Source: Shinisaurus crocodilurus
Lineage: Eukaryota; Chordata; Lepidosauria; Squamata; Shinisauridae
NCBI GenBank assembly: GCA_021292165.1
Contig: CM037877.1
Location: 105,523,858 to 105,587,857, forward strand
Direction of reading: 5' to 3'
DNA length: 64,000 bases
This document shows, piece by piece, positions 12,069 through 23,039 of the stretch (positions are counted from its first letter, which is position 1; every line of letters starts with the position of its first letter). The notes beneath the pieces were generated by a model, which saw nothing but the letters and a program-made list of their open reading frames with translations, did not search any database and was not told where the DNA came from. Made by a program: the position numbers and the translations under genes.

Positions 12069-12899
12069 CTGAGAGCTGGCAGCTCCAAGAAAAGATAATT
12101 CTGCTGCATCTCTGCACTGAGAGTGATTGAGTGATGCAATCACACCAATGCAGAGATTCCACACAATGACCCATTCCCCACACCAGTAAAGGCTGATTGG
12201 AGGAAGCCAAGGTCAAAGCAGCAACTCATGCCGAGCAGGAATTCATGCAGAGATGCAACATGTACTTTGTGGGGGTGGGTTCTTTGTGCTCGTAAAAGCT
12301 TTTAATTGGTTGATTTATTTCTGGTGGCACAGCCTCTAGCACAGTCGTCCTACAATCCAACTCAAATTTAACCATGTTGAGGCTCAGTGATTCTGAGGGG
12401 TTGAAGCACACTTAAGTCAGTGCCCGATCGTAGCCCTGTCAGTGTAGGAAAGGAAATCTATTTGCTCTTGGTTCATTTGGAAGGACTTGATATCATCTCT
12501 CCACAGTCAAAACTAACTACCTGAACCAAGTACCGCTGAATGTGGACGTGATAAATATTGTGAGAGAGATTATGCTCGCTAAGGAGATCTTCTGGGTGTA
12601 ATTGGATGCAAGCACACAACACTAATTGCTTTAGCCAGGGACGTAAGTAAGTACCCAACGCAAAGTGAATTATTCATACCGATCAAAAAAGTGGCCCTGG
12701 AGATGATTGGGTAGATGACAGCTTTGGCTCCAACCGCTGCTGCTGCAGCAGCAAGATTTTTTTAAATCAGAGTTCAGAGGAGAGTGCTCTGGCACTAGTG
12801 TTTTGCTGTGCATAATACCAAATACTTAATGAACCTGCTTATTTTAAAAATCTCAGCACAGGAACCATAAAGACTGCTAAATTTGTGTATAACTCTAAA
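12069..12899. other. No feature recognised
   Basis: Intronic sequence of ordinary composition; no repeat family, RNA gene or coding frame could be supported. Confidence 0.4.
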
Positions 12900-13266
12900 C
12901 TGGGGGTGGGGAACCACAGGCCCCAGGGCCAAATCCAGCTTTCCTGGGGTCCCAATCTGGCATTGTGGGGTTCCCTAGATGGCCCCACCTTTCCCGCAAA
13001 CACTGACCATTGGGCGGTTTTCTCACTTTTGTGCAGTTTCCTCCCTGTCCAGCCAACTCTAAAAGGTTGAAAGTCCTCTCCTAAGGCTTAGTTACTGGCA
13101 GTAACAGCTTTAAGTTACAACATGCTGGTATTGTGTGTACGTAATTTCTTTGGTAATTTTGCCCCCCCCCCCGGCCCTTCTGCCTTCAGCCCAGCCCACC
13201 ACAGACTGTGGCCCTCTGAGAGCTTCTCTGAAACTGAATTTGGCCTGAAAGAGATTCCCCACCCTT
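12900..13266. mobile_element. hAT-like element, family with TTACTGGCAGTAACAGC
   Basis: Left end CTGGGGGTGGGGAACC and right end AAAGAGATTCCCCACCCTTG are inverted versions of each other. The interior words AGTTACTGGCAGTAACAGC, AGCTTCTCTGAAA and TTTGGCC recur at 41437-41605 and 57431-57597, so at least three copies of this family lie in the window. Confidence 0.7.
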
Positions 13267-13689
13267 GCTGCAAGTCTACAATCCCCACGCACATTTACCT
13301 AGGCGTAAGTGCCCTTGAGCTCAACGGGGCATGCTTCTGAGTAGACATGGATAGGATTGTATGGCAAGATGGTCAGTTGATGGAAGCTGGAAAAGTCAAG
13401 CACCCTTTCACTTGCCAAGCTAACAGATCTGCTTTCCCTTCACCGATGGCCCAAAGAGTAGCTGCACTAGGGAATAAAATTAGGAGGCAAGCACTGTTGT
13501 ATCATCATGTCTAAGAATCTAAATTTTTTTTGTACTTGACAGGGTTGGGGTGGAGCCCGGTGGACACCAGCAGAGGCAGAAGTAATGGCACGTTTTGCTT
13601 GCTGATGTGGCTGGCGGTGGCAGATAGACTAGCTTGAGCCCTTCCCACAGCAGCCCTCTTAGTGAGGGGAAGAGGGTGATGGAGGGAGA

Positions 13690-13880
13690 GATAGGGCTGT
13701 CGGAGAAAGAGAGAGAGAAAGAAAAAAAGGGGTGGGGGTGGGGAAGGAAGAGAGAGAGAGAGAGAGAGAGAGAAGGGATGTCAAAAAAAAAAGAGAGAAA
13801 GGGGGTGGGAGAAAGAAAAAGAAAAGGGTGTGTCAGAAAAAGCAAGAGAGGGAAAGAGAAGGTGTGGGAGAAAGGAGAGA

Positions 13881-13921
<41 letters not shown>

Positions 13922-13985
13922 GAGTGGGAGAGAAAGAGAGTGAGAGAGAGAAGGGGCGTTAGAGAAAGAGAGAGGGAAAAGGGTG
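13690..13985. repeat. 300-bp purine-only-like GA-rich tract
   Basis: The plus strand is almost entirely A and G, with several (GA)n runs, GGGTGGGGGTGGGG near 13730 and short mirror-symmetric blocks. Only scattered T/C interrupt it. Open frames on both strands here are low-complexity artefacts. Confidence 0.9.
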
Positions 13986-14345
13986 AAGGCCATGTCCACC
14001 ACCAGCTTTGGCCCTGCCCACCACTGGCATGTGGGCCCCTGACAGATTACTGCAAAGGGAATGCTTCCCCCTGCCCCGAATTAGAGATATGAGGCTAGGG
14101 ATGCTTGAGGAATTTGGTCTTTGTGAATTCCAGTACCAGTTGACCTGATGCACACCTCCCAGGCCAATATGCAGAGTCAGACTGGCACACAGTTATCCAG
14201 ACACAAGTATTGCACGCATCCTGAATGTCCCTGACTCATTTCTTGGCTTAAGAAAACACTTTAAAAATGTGTATTTCATTGGCAAGTATGCTTAGGAGTG
14301 GACTCTGAGAGAAAATATATGAGGACTTTGAGAGAAGGATCCAAG

Positions 14346-14695
14346 GGTGTCAGTGCTCTAGCATTATTGACATTGTGCTAGCATAAACCGATGTGTGAGT
14401 AAGTGATAGCTTTTGATAGTGCAACAGGGAATTCGGCAGCATGGCAGCAGCAAAAAGGGGGGCATTTCCTTTAAAGCAAGGCATGCTGGGAATGTGCAGG
14501 CCTTGTTTTCAAGCAAAATCGTGCTCATGGAAGCCGGCTGCAGGCCTTATTTTAAAGGAAAAATGTGGCTTTTTTGCTGCTACCACCACACCACCAGATT
14601 TTCCATTGCGCCAGCAAGTGCTACTGATGTTGCAGAAGCATGGGATTATGCTAGCGCAATGTCAGTAGCGCCAGTGCACGGACACCGTTGGATCC
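14346..14695. mobile_element. Palindromic element of about 350 bp
   Basis: Inverted pairs include GGTGTCAGTGCTCTAGC with GCGCCAGTGCACGGACACC, TAGCATTATTGACATTGTGCTAGC with GCTAGCGCAATGTCAG, and GCAGCAAAAAGGGGGGC with GCTTTTTTGCTGC. The ends are symmetric around a GCAGGCC centre. It looks like a decayed foldback MITE. The short frames in it are not genes. Confidence 0.65.
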
Positions 14696-15412
14696 TTCCC
14701 TGTGTATTAAATAAATACTTAAGTATGTATTTTACTGCAGATTAAAAACAACAACAAACCTCAAATGAATGCAGAAATGGGATGGAACAGATTTATGAGT
14801 GAATGGATGAGAAAGTGACATGGACTGGAAACAGACTGATCAATCCACCCTTATACTGGGCAGGCAGTACTTTGCCCAGTTATGTTGTGAGAAACAAGAC
14901 TGCTCCTGTACTCACCCAGTGGTGAAGGAAAAGTACTCTGCATCTGATCTAAGGCATTTTAATGTATTCTTATTTTAGTTGTTTCATGGTTAAGCCTTGC
15001 CCTTGAAAACAGAGGAGCCTGCCCCTGGCAGAAATAATGTGGTTGCAGGGTAGTTAAACCAGTTAGTGTAACTGGCTCAACCACAGGGGTAATGGGACAC
15101 CTTAGGTTTATTTATTTCTTTGTTTATTTATTACACTTTTGAACTGCCCGATAATCTAAGTTCCCTGGGAGGTGTGCCAATTAAAAACATAAAAATACAA
15201 AATAGTGATCAAACAATAAAACAGATCAGATCAATTCAAGATAAATCAAACTGAAACAAAACGAAATTCTCAGCAGACCATTTTGCTGATCGGGAAGGAG
15301 GGAGGAATGGAAAGAAGGAAGCCTGTTGGCAGTTGCTTAAGCAACCTCAGTAGTGGATCTTGGGCACTGAGGATCATACCTTAGTGAGGGTGCTGCCAAC
15401 ACTATTAGGGTG

Positions 15413-15540
15413 CATCCTATGCATGTTTAGACAGAAAAAAAGGTCTTACAACTCCCAGTATTCCCCAGCCAGCATGGCTGGCTGGGGAATGCTGGGAGCT
15501 GTAAGACTTTTGTCTGCTTAAACATGAATAGGATCGTGAC
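15413..15540. repeat. Palindromic short repeat, type II
   Basis: Shares the type I ends (GCATCCTATGCATG, AATAGGATCGTGAC) but has a different core: TTTAGACAGAAAAAAAGGTC, ACAACTCCCAGTATTCCCCA and the inverse GGGGAATGCTGGGAGCTGTA around GCCAGCATGGCTGGC. A nearly perfect 128-bp hairpin. Confidence 0.85.
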
Positions 15541-16514
15541 CTTAGCTGTGTTTCTGTAAGGCTGCTGTTAATGGTTTAGAAGCAGCACTTCCAGAAAAAA
15601 AGGTGACTACCCTTGGTGCAGCTTGTCCTGCAGGGCTGGCAACATTTATCCAAATCCTCCCTGCTGCCACCTAACATGCCCTCTTTTCTATCTGGTTACC
15701 TTATCATCCAGAAAGACCCTATGGATCAAGCTGAAACATACTCCTTTTGCAAATCTCTCTCTCTCTCTTCCTCCCTCCCTCCCTCTCTCTCTCTCTCATG
15801 AGATAGTCAAAGAATTTTTTTCGGGTGTATTTGGGAAAACTGTTGGCCCCTGACAAAGGTGTAAACCGAAATGTGTTGTGTTGGGCAATAAAATGTTTTA
15901 ACTGGCACCTGAGACTTCTTTCTCTTTCATTTTATTTATACATTGGTGCCTTCCTCTCTTGTTCTGCTTCTCATTTTGTACCACACCAATCCTGTTTCGT
16001 CTGTACTGGCTTTGTGTTCATTTCTAGGCCCAATTCAAGATGCTGGTTATTACCTAGTGGGGTGGGATGTGAGGTGGCAGATCACCTGCCGCTTCCAAAG
16101 CACTGCTGGTTCATGCTGGTCAGGACTGGGAGTATATGTTCGTGGGATGGTTTTTCTCTTCTTTCCCCCCAGTGGATCTTTCTTTAAAATCTCCCCCCCA
16201 ACTAATAGGGGGTATTAACTACAGGATGGTATAGTTGAGGACCTTAATCCTGGGGCCTCTTGGGAAAAGGAAGGGGCCTTGGATCTAGTGGACACCTCAT
16301 TTTGGGGCCTACCAGTGGTAGGAGCACTGCTGGCAGTGGAAATGCCCACATGAATTTCTGTGGGCATAACTGGGGCCCTCAGGGTGGACATGGCCCCATT
16401 GCTGGTAGGGCTTCTCTCCACCAGTAGAGGGATGACTGACGCCCTGATCCTAACCAACTGCCATTCCCAGCTAGTGGATCTAGGGGTTAGGATTGCTCTG
16501 CCCAGCATTTGGGA
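15541..16514. other. No gene recognised
   Basis: Apart from the CT microsatellite nothing is classifiable. 16225-16500 is rich in GGGGCC/GGCCCC words and may be a decayed hAT-like element without visible ends. Confidence 0.35.
15756..15799. repeat. (CT)n-rich microsatellite
   Basis: CT runs with TTCC interruptions. Confidence 0.9.
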
Positions 16515-16710
16515 CTTTTTAGTTTTTTAGACAACTAAGGACAGAGACATGATAAAAGTTTATAGCATTATGCATGGTTTGGAGAAAGTGGACAGAAAGT
16601 ATTCCCCCCCCCCCTTCCGTCTCTCATCACAGTGGAACTTTGGGTCACCTGATGAGATTGCCTGGCAGTAGATTCAATGCAGGCAAAAGAAATGTACTGA
16701 TCCCCACTAC
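16515..16710 (+). pseudogene. CR1-type LINE fragment
   Basis: The plus strand shows RDMIKVYSIMHGLEKVDRKY-like sequence, a C tract and then GHLMRLPGSRFNAGKRN, matching the middle of the 882-1480 element in the opposite orientation. Heavily decayed. Confidence 0.65.
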
Positions 16711-17392
16711 CTTAATGCGCTGCTTTCTCTTTTCCTCAGTGTTTATTGCTGGAACATTTCATAGATTGGGGCTCCCTTCCAAATAACCCTACATATCCAC
16801 GGCTAGTTCTCCAGCATTTCTGTGGCAGCCACAGAGTGCAAGGACCCAGTTGATGGGAACGTGCCTGGAGATTGCAGTCAATCAAGGTTTAATTGCTCCA
16901 ACAGAACTGAAAAAACTGGAAGTCCCCGCAGAATTACCTCCTGGGGAGTCAACTTGGCGAAGAGAAAATCTTACACCTTTGAATTACCAGGTGGCTGAAA
17001 AGTTGAGAAGAAATTCATATTGCCTCGGGATTTCCTAGGCGCCTGTCTCCAATTAAAAGTTTGTGCCACTACAGAGTTCACAGACTAAAATAGGGGTGTA
17101 GGAGTCAAAAACATTCCTTTAAAGATGTAGCTAGCAGCTACACTTTTTTCTCCCTTTTTTGAAAATTGAAAATAGATCCTCCTGCGCCTGTAATTTCCAG
17201 TGCTCCAAAGTGATCCATTAAAACAAGCAGATCACTTTTTGGCAATATAAATTGCAGGCATGCCTCCCCGATCTGGATCAGGACCACAGTTGTGGGAAAA
17301 GGCTTAAAGTCCCCCTACCCCACCATGCTAGGATCCCAGTCTGGATCAGTTCCCCAACACTTACTTTTGAGTAAAAGAGAGAGAGAGAAAAG

Positions 17393-17593
17393 CAGTGGAG
17401 GCGGCTGGCTCCAATGTCAGTGGGCCAGTGTATCCGCTCCAGGTTGTAGTCTGAACTTTTAAGGAACTATCCATGGTGCTGAAAAAAATTATGCGGTTTC
17501 CCCCCAGCACCATGGATAGCTCCATAAAAGTTCGGACTACAACCTGGAGTGGATACACCACCTCACTGAAATTGGAGCCAGCAGCCTTCACTG
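17393..17593. mobile_element. Foldback hAT-like MITE
   Basis: 201 bp, ends CAGTGGAGG and CTTCACTG, flanked by a perfect GAGAAAAG duplication (17385-17392 and 17594-17601). The arms are nearly complementary over about 90 bp, with the core AACTATCCATGGTGCTGAA and its inverse. Same family as 60040-60240. No coding capacity. Confidence 0.9.
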
Positions 17594-18063
17594 GAGAAAA
17601 GACAGCTATATCTGTAAAGCAGTTGGAAGCTAAGACAATGCTGCAGCCTGCACTCTCCGCTTCCTACTGGCTTTCTGACTGCCAGCAGAGCATCAGCATG
17701 CCACAGCCTGACCTGCCTGAGTACCAGGACTAGGCTTGCCTGTGCAGGTAGCAACATGTGCAAGCAAATCCTCAAGGGTATCGATCAGTGCTGGCACCAG
17801 GATTTGGGGGCCCCTCTGGCGCAGCACCCCAGACCAAGAAAAGGTGAGACATGCAAACTGAGAATTTGCTCAGGCTGCATCTGATCTTGAATACCCTGTG
17901 GAACGTGGACCCGATGGCACTGTTAGGGCAGTGGGCCCCCAGCTGGTCTTGGGACCCCAGCAAATGCCCAACCTTGCCACCCCCCTGGAGCCAGACCTGG
18001 CTGTAATCCCACACCCACTTATCTGGGATTCATCCCCAACTGAACATGTTTGAGTGGACATAG

Positions 18064-18228
18064 ATTTCATAGATCATAGAGTTGGAAGGAGCCTACAAGG
18101 CTATCGAGTCCAACCCCCTGCTCAATGCAGAAAACTAGAGGAGGGGTCTCCCATCCAAGTAATAACCAGGCCTGACCCTGCTTAGCTTTCCACACTCAGA
18201 CAAGCCAAGCCAGCGTAAGCCACAGGCT
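18064..18228 (-). repeat. 5S rRNA-headed SINE
   Basis: Minus strand begins GCCTGTGGCTTACGCTGGC and has AAGCTAAGCAGGGTCAGG and TTACTTGGATGGGAGACC, which match the internal pol III promoter of 5S rRNA. It ends in the CR1-like tail TTCCAACTCTATGATCTATG. Nearly full length. Confidence 0.9.
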
Positions 18229-18839
18229 TGTACATGTATAGGATTGAACCTGTCTGAGCAGACATGTGCAGGGTTGCAATGTAAAGAAGGAAATAAATAC
18301 ATGAAGTGCTCATGGAAAGTAAATCCTATTTCTGTTATTAATTTAATAGCGAACGGAACTAGCTTAGCATGGGTTGGCATAGCTCTTAGTCTGACAGAGC
18401 AAAGCCTTCAAGCAAAGTGATGGAGCTGTCAGAGGGGGACACATTGTGCCCATTCCATCTGAAGGAAGCCATGGCTGCAGGCACCCTAGGCACGGCCCCT
18501 GCCACACTGCACCCCTAGAGCACCCCATTCCTCTGAAGGGGGTCTGCCCCACAGCAGGTGTATAAGTCTCTCCCTCCGCATCCAATTCTCCCCTGGTTTT
18601 CAAACTGTATGGACTTCAGAGCTATGCGCTGGCTAGAGAAGTCTGCCTCTAGTGGCTGAAGGTGGTGCTGCAGAATTCAAACACAGGACGGACACATTGA
18701 CACATTAATGAATGTGTTTTTAAGACAAAATAACTTGAGGTGCACATCCCTGGGCTTCCCTTTATATCCATGGCAAGTTTCAGGTGTCTAGGTTTCACAG
18801 ACTTGGTGCTATGATGCTGACAGACTGGCGGACATACCC

Positions 18840-19300
18840 CATCCTCTTTTTAAATAGATGTTGCCACCAAGGAACAAACACTTGCACTTAATTCACAGTC
18901 AAAAACAGCCAAGTCCCCTACGCTACTTGCCACACAGACAAAAAGAGCCTCCCAATCACCATCATTTTTGCACATAACTACCACATCAGCGCATCCTGTC
19001 CATTCCGCAGCTTTGCTTGAGAGAAGCACCTGGGAATCGGCTCCCGTCAGCGGCTTCACTTGCCCTTTTCATCACATTACTGAATCAATAGAAGGATAAT
19101 GATTTCATACAAGTCGGCTGCAGAGGTGTTTTGTCATGCGCTGCCAGAGAAATGAAACAAGCCCAGCGCCAGAGTGCATGCCGTCTCTGTGACAACTCCA
19201 AAAGTAATTAATCTCTCTCTCGCACCCACTCATCGTTTTAAGAAATGGCTACAACATCTCAGTCCTTAGTGTCAGAAAAATCGAAAGGGCTGCATCCAAC
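18840..19300. other. Unique intronic stretch, possible conserved non-coding element
   Basis: Repeat-free and of balanced composition, with words such as GATAATGATTTCATAC, AAAAGTAATTAATCTC and TTTTGTCATGCGCTGCC. Frames here are not convincing coding sequence. Candidate regulatory DNA by appearance only. Confidence 0.3.
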
Positions 19301-19787
19301 AGCTACTTGCCTTGCCTTGACAGATATATTTGCAAAATGTTTATCGGCTAGGTCAAAGGTTCACAGAGGAAATTTGTCGGTGGGGAGGTGTGAGATCAGA
19401 GAAGCTGCTTTCTCTCTCTAAGGCTGCAATTCTATCCCAACTTACTTGGGAGGAAGCTCTGTTGAACAAAATGACTCTTGAGTAGACATGTATAGGAATT
19501 GCGCTGTAAAATAGGTAAAACTTGCATGTCGCTGTACTGGCCCAGTAGGGGCAGGGCCGGATTAAGAGCATTATGGGCCTGGTGCTGAGGATTTTGGTGG
19601 GCCTTTTTATGGAAATAAATAAAATGAAGACGCAATTTTATATTAAAACAAATTAAATATTTTAGTCAGCAAAGAAGAACAGTCAGCAAAGAAGTTACAC
19701 AGTCAACAAAGTTAAGGTCATTCACAAACTCCAAATATTGCTTTCAACTAGCAACAAGCAACCTGCATTTAGCCTTCACACCAGCAA

Positions 19788-19880
19788 CTGGTGTACATAG
19801 GCATACTGCCTCCGATACTGGATAGCATAGAGCCATCAGGACTAGTAGCCATTGATATCCTTCTCCTCCATAAATTTGAT
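19788..19880 (-). pseudogene. CR1-type LINE 3' fragment
   Basis: About 90 bp matching 1022-1125 of the subfamily A copy (GTACATAGGCATACTGCCTC, TCCTCCATAAATTTG). It lies inside the hAT-type element 19552-22008 and is cut by the compound microsatellite that follows. Confidence 0.7.
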
Positions 19881-19888
19881 GGGGGAAG

Positions 19889-19889
19889 T

Positions 19890-19972
<83 letters not shown>
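19889..19972. repeat. Compound (TG)n(GA)n(CA)n microsatellite
   Basis: TG, GA and then CA runs follow directly; the TG and CA arms are mutually complementary and could fold with a GA loop. Confidence 0.95.
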
Positions 19973-19975
<3 letters not shown>

Positions 19976-20054
19976 TAATCCAAGTCTTTTCCCTAGTCAA
20001 AATTGCACCTGAAAAAAACATGTTCATGCTCATTAGCCCCCAAGGAGAAAAAGG

Positions 20055-20178
20055 TCCTATGCAGGTTTAGACAGAAATAAGGCCTACAACTCCCAGAATA
20101 CCAGCCAGCATGGCCAGCTGGCAGATGCTGAGACTTGAAGGACTTACTACTTCTGGCTAAAGATGCACAGGATTGCAT
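20055..20178. repeat. Palindromic short repeat, type II
   Basis: TCCTATGCAGGTTTAGACAG, CCTACAACTCCCAGAATACC and GATGCACAGGATTGCA. The right arm is more diverged. Lies inside the 19552-22008 element. Confidence 0.75.
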
Positions 20179-20204
20179 TGTTATTTTTCATCCCTCATCC
20201 CTCC

Positions 20205-20345
20205 CTATTCCTTTTTCCTTGTGTGCTGTGTCTTTTTAGACTGTAAGCCTGCAGGCAGGGACTGTCTTCCTTTACTGATCATATGTAAGCCCCGCCAGGA
20301 GTCTATTTGACTGAGGAGCAGTATAACAATACTCTAAAATAAATT
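20205..20345 (+). repeat. LINE/SINE 3' tail fragment
   Basis: TTTTTAGACTGTAAGCCTGC, GGCAGGGACTGTCTTCCTTT and AGGAGCAGTATAACAATACT. A second copy lies at 26645-26770 (GGGCAGGGACTGTCTTGTTT, GGAGCCTTTTTGGCTAAGGA). A common vertebrate retroposon tail; the parent family is not certain. Confidence 0.55.
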
Positions 20346-21054
20346 TAGTAAATAATTAGTTTGAAATAAGTCTTTAAAAAATAAAAAGATGAGCATCTAT
20401 AACCGTGCACCTGCCCATACAGGTGCTCGCAGAGTATAAAATATTTTTTAAAAAAATAAGGAAGAAAAGGTGCTGCAGCAACCAGCACCAACCTCGATGG
20501 GCCCCAGCCTGTCTCCTGAGCAGGATACTGCAGTGGGCTTGGGAAAGGCGTATGATTAAAGTCCCCAAGCACCCTGCAAATATTTTACTCAGAGGAAATG
20601 CTACTGCCCCACAAACACCACACCACGTCTTGCTCAGATTCTGTTTTTAAAAAACACGGCCCACAACCACCACATCTTGCTCCAAGAAATTCAAAAATGA
20701 CCCACAACTCCCACATTTTGCACAGAAAACATAAGAAACGACCCCGCCTCTAAGCTCTGGGATGAGCAGAAAGAGGCCCGGAGGCCACGCGGGCCCACTT
20801 CGGGTCAGCGAAATCCTAGTTGAGTCGCACAAGCCACCACAGCTTAGATCACGCCACCTCCAAGCTGCCCCACCGCCAAAGCACCCCCCACCCCACCACC
20901 CGTGAACGCGAGTCCTTGCCTGGCGGGCTCCTCAGTGGGGGGTGGATTATCCAGTATTAAACACTGAAGCTCCATGTTTTAAAGCAATCTACAACACTGA
21001 CCAATGCTGCTCCTTGCTAGAAGAGGAAGCAGCAGCGCCAGTGCTAGGATGACT

Positions 21055-21652
21055 TTTCCAGAATTATATTATTATATAATATCTGATATATTATAATTAT
21101 TACATTATTCGATTTTATATTCTTTTATAATATTTCATAAGTGGCTTTTGTAATTTTTTTAAAACCTTACTTAAACCCTTAATTTTGGATATCTGGTGTT
21201 TTTCATGGGGGGGGGGGTCAGTGCTTGCAAGGCAATCTTTTTCTTTTTGTTTTCTAATTGTCAGGATTGAGCTTCAGAGAAGGTTCTTGCCTTTCCTTCT
21301 GACACTGTATCTCACCTGTTAGAGGCACCGAGTCAGCTCTGTTAGGAAAGGAAATCTTTGGCAATTTAAAGAAAGGAATCATGTGATCAATTCCCTCATT
21401 CTCCTCTCCCTCCCTCCCTCGGTCTGGGACACCCGGTGCAGCCCCCGCCTCCTCCTCTTTCTGCCCAGCTAACCCCTTCCCCATGGGGTGCCCTCCCGTG
21501 CACGCGCACGCACAGGCACGCGCACCCCTCGCCTCCACCTCCCAGTTGAGTGGCGTCTCTCTACTCTTAAAGGGGCCATGGGCAAAATTCAATTGCAGCT
21601 AAGCTAAAACTGCAAGCTGAGCTGCCACTGCCCACGTGGCCCCTTTAAAAGC
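21055..21652 (-). repeat. 600-bp interspersed repeat, copy 2 (inverted)
   Basis: Reverse-strand counterpart of 3800-4430, with the same palindromic end (21570-21652, TTAAAGGGGCCATGGGCAAA and GGCCCCTTTAA) and the same AT-rich end (21060-21150). It carries a CpG-rich block (21400-21540) that is different in copy 1. It lies within the hAT-type element 19552-22008. Confidence 0.75.
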
Positions 21653-22554
21653 AGCTTGAAGGACAACGCCATTTTCCTGGCAAGTGGGGACTCTGCTCTT
21701 CCCCACCAGCTGCCTCGGTGCCTCCCTCCCTCCCGCGATCCAGTGAGACCTCCCCTTGTGAATTGGGGGTGGGGGAGGGGGCATGGCGGGGGGGGGAAGG
21801 TGCAAGCTGGAACACCCCCCCCATTTCACCCCACAGATGATCCGTTTGGGGTTTCCCCACATGCAGCGTGGCAGCGGCAGCAGCCAGCAGGCGGCGGCGC
21901 GGCTCGGGAGAGTGGGCGCGCCGCGCGCTGCCGGGCCGGCTGTGGGCCTATTTTGTGGTAGGGGCCTGGAGCTGCAGCTCCAATAGCCCCTATCTTAATC
22001 CGGCCCTGAGTAGGGGAAGAATCCAAAAGCAACAGTTGTGCAAAACCTTTCATGCAGAGCAACTGATCACAAAGTAGTCAGTGAGTTTTTGAGTTTCCTA
22101 GAACTTTTCTGCAAAACAGATGTTCAATTAAATTTTTATTTAAGTGCGGGAGGGTGTGTGTGAAAAGATATGTTTCAAGGCATGATGGAAAACCTCCAAA
22201 CCTGCAGTGTGTGACAGCCTTAAGATGGAGTACTGGTGGTGTTAGTATTCCCTCCATTTCTGATGGTCAGTTGGGAAGTGGCGGTGCTTGGTGCTTACGT
22301 AGCACAAAAGGGAGGTATCAGCAGACTTAAGGGAACCCCAAAGTTCGTAGAAGTACAAAAAAAAATCTTCAGGGGAAAAAAAATAAGCCCCAAAGGGGAG
22401 GGGGTGCAACAAAAACAGCCCAGTGAAGAATGAGCTTGCTTAGTGGGCATGGAATACTGGTTGGGGGGAGATGGGAAACCGGGTGAGAGGAAGGAATGGA
22501 GTGAAGCTGGGATCCTGATCAGCTTCACACTGCTGCAACAAGACTGTGGTGATT

Positions 22555-22695
22555 TTCATAGATTTCATAGATCATAGAGTTGGAAGGAGCCTACAAGGCT
22601 ATCGAGTCCAACCCCCTGCTCAATGCAGGAAACTAGAGGAGGGGTCTCCCATCCAAGTAATAACCAGGCCTGACCCTGCTTAGCTTTCCACACTA
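22555..22695 (-). repeat. 5S rRNA-headed SINE, 5'-truncated
   Basis: Same structure as 18064-18228 but lacks the first 30 or so bases of the head. Nearly identical to it over the shared part. Confidence 0.88.
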
Positions 22696-22797
22696 TATGG
22701 GATGCCAGGTCTCCAGGTTGCCTCTGAAGGCTATTTGGAGCTCCCTTCCCATGTGCTGCAGGTGGGGGAGAAGAGGAACAGGTTAGTGTGGTGCACT

Positions 22798-23038
22798 GCT
22801 GTGAAAACCATGCATTGTGGTTAGGGTGTTGGACTGGGACTCCGGAGATCTGGGTTCTAGTCCCCACTCAGCCATGAAGCTCACTGGGTGACTTTGGACC
22901 AGTCACTGACTCTCAGCCCAACCTACCTCACAGGCTTGTTGTGAGGATAAAATGGAGAGGAAGATGAGGATTATGTAAGCCGCCATGGGTTCCTTGCAGG
23001 AAAAAAGGTGGGGGTATAAATTAAATAAATAAATAAAT
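22798..23038 (+). repeat. tRNA-derived SINE (Sauria type)
   Basis: tRNA-like head with an A box near TGGTTAGGGTGTTGGACT and B box GGTTCTAGTCC. Body GACTTTGGACCAGTCACTGA and CTACCTCACAGG, tail CCTTGCAGGAAAAAAGGTGG, ending in (AAAT)n. This structure is characteristic of squamate Sauria SINEs. Confidence 0.9.
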
Positions 23039-23039
23039 A

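Larger units (their letters stand above)
19552..22008. mobile_element. hAT-type element, 2.46 kb, perfect TIRs and target duplication
   Basis: Both ends carry the 16-bp inverted repeat CAGGGCCGGATTAAGA, and AGTAGGGG flanks it at 19544-19551 and 22009-22016. That is a textbook hAT signature. No transposase was found. The interior holds a CR1 fragment, a (TG)(GA)(CA) microsatellite, a palindromic repeat (20055-20178), a LINE 3' tail (20205-20345), CpG-rich blocks (20730-20940 and 21400-21960) and an inverted copy of the 600-bp repeat also present at 3800-4430. Confidence 0.9.

Noticed and set aside
13519..14002. Ser/Leu/Phe-rich and Arg/Glu/Lys-rich frames on opposite strands
   Set aside because: Both arise from the purine tract and carry no information beyond base composition.
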